Shown here: positions 15,247 through 15,400 of the stretch, piece by piece
Position numbering within the stretch: position 1 is the stretch's first letter
Layout: every line of letters begins with the position of its first letter
Origin: Bacteroidota bacterium
GTDB lineage: Bacteria > Bacteroidota > Bacteroidia > Bacteroidales > GCA-2748055
Direction of reading: 5' to 3'
Length of the DNA: 15,400 nucleotides
Assembly: GCA_024244665.1 (NCBI GenBank)
Contig: JAAEOI010000554.1
Span: 1 to 15,400, forward strand
The notes under the pieces: generated by a model
Database searches by the model: none
What the model was told of the DNA's origin: nothing
What the model saw: the letters and a program-made list of their open reading frames with translations, nothing else
Translations under genes and position numbers: made by a program

Positions 15247-15400
15247 GTCAACATCTCCTTTGTTTTATTCAGATACTCAATTACTTTCTCTTTTGTAGGT
15301 AACACTGGATTATAGTCGGGATATCGACCTTCTAATTGATATTTCATCAGAATACCAAGGAAATCCTCATAACTATCTTCAATCTCAGTATTGATAAGAT
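15225..15400 (-). CDS. HEPN-domain protein, C-terminal part (runs off the window)
   Basis: On the minus strand an open frame enters from the right edge and ends at TGA 15227-15225, giving the last 57 residues. It reads EIEDSYEDFLGILMKYQLEG, then RYPDYNPVLPTKEKVIEYL and a tail ending LTWIERKL. The pairing of RYP with a P-T-K-E segment and a helix ending in W-I/L is the usual C-terminal end of COG2250-type HEPN proteins. These are RNA-cleaving or AMPylated toxins in HEPN/MNT systems. The RxxxxH catalytic motif lies further N-terminal, outside the window. The downstream nucleotidyltransferase is truncated, which raises the question whether this toxin is still active. The 176 bases shown carry no stop or frameshift. 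Confidence 0.75.
   Translation of the reverse strand, partial: LINTEIEDSYEDFLGILMKYQLEGRYPDYNPVLPTKEKVIEYLNKTKEMLTWIERKL

Overview
The window looks like chromosomal DNA from a member of the Bacteroidota. Two large secreted proteins end in type IX secretion (T9SS) C-terminal sorting domains (a YPNP motif near the start and a GxY/GMF-type strand near the end). Several genes start with classical Sec signal peptides, good Shine-Dalgarno sites are mostly absent before the starts, and a tiny Bacteroidota-style lipoprotein is present. I cannot place it more finely from sequence alone. No rRNA, tRNA, CRISPR array, complete IS element or prophage gene was seen.

Layout. Bases 1-84 are the 3' end of an unrecognised gene, followed 5 bases later by an exported HEAT-repeat protein with a C-terminal SAM-methyltransferase fold (90-1649). 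Next come a 40-residue lipoprotein (1755-1877), an exported metallo-beta-lactamase-fold hydrolase (2003-2863), and the wreck of a second exported methyltransferase that has lost its middle by deletion (2913-3171). A tight two-gene unit follows: an NRAMP-fold membrane transporter whose metal-site motifs are altered (3252-4487), and, 14 bases on, a 1279-residue fused hydantoinase A/B (5-oxoprolinase type) enzyme (4502-8341). After a gap of about 240 bases comes a probable pair of T9SS cargo proteins: a beta-propeller-repeat protein (8581-10260) and, 23 bases on, a 1537-residue multidomain protein with lamin-tail, CotH-kinase, InlB-like and parallel beta-helix modules (10284-14897).

The last 500 bases hold no plus-strand gene that I can support. 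On the minus strand at the right edge lie the C-terminal end of a HEPN-domain protein (15225-15400, running off the window) and, overlapping its 3' end, a truncated MNT-type nucleotidyltransferase (15121-15246). Together these are the remains of a HEPN/MNT toxin-antitoxin pair.

How the genes may work together. The transporter and oxoprolinase are the clearest functional pair: uptake of a substrate or cofactor coupled to ATP-driven opening of a cyclic amide such as 5-oxoproline. The two T9SS cargos are probably co-transcribed surface or secreted proteins. The left third carries several exported proteins with no obvious shared pathway. Its most curious feature is two methyltransferase-fold genes with signal peptides, one intact and one decayed.
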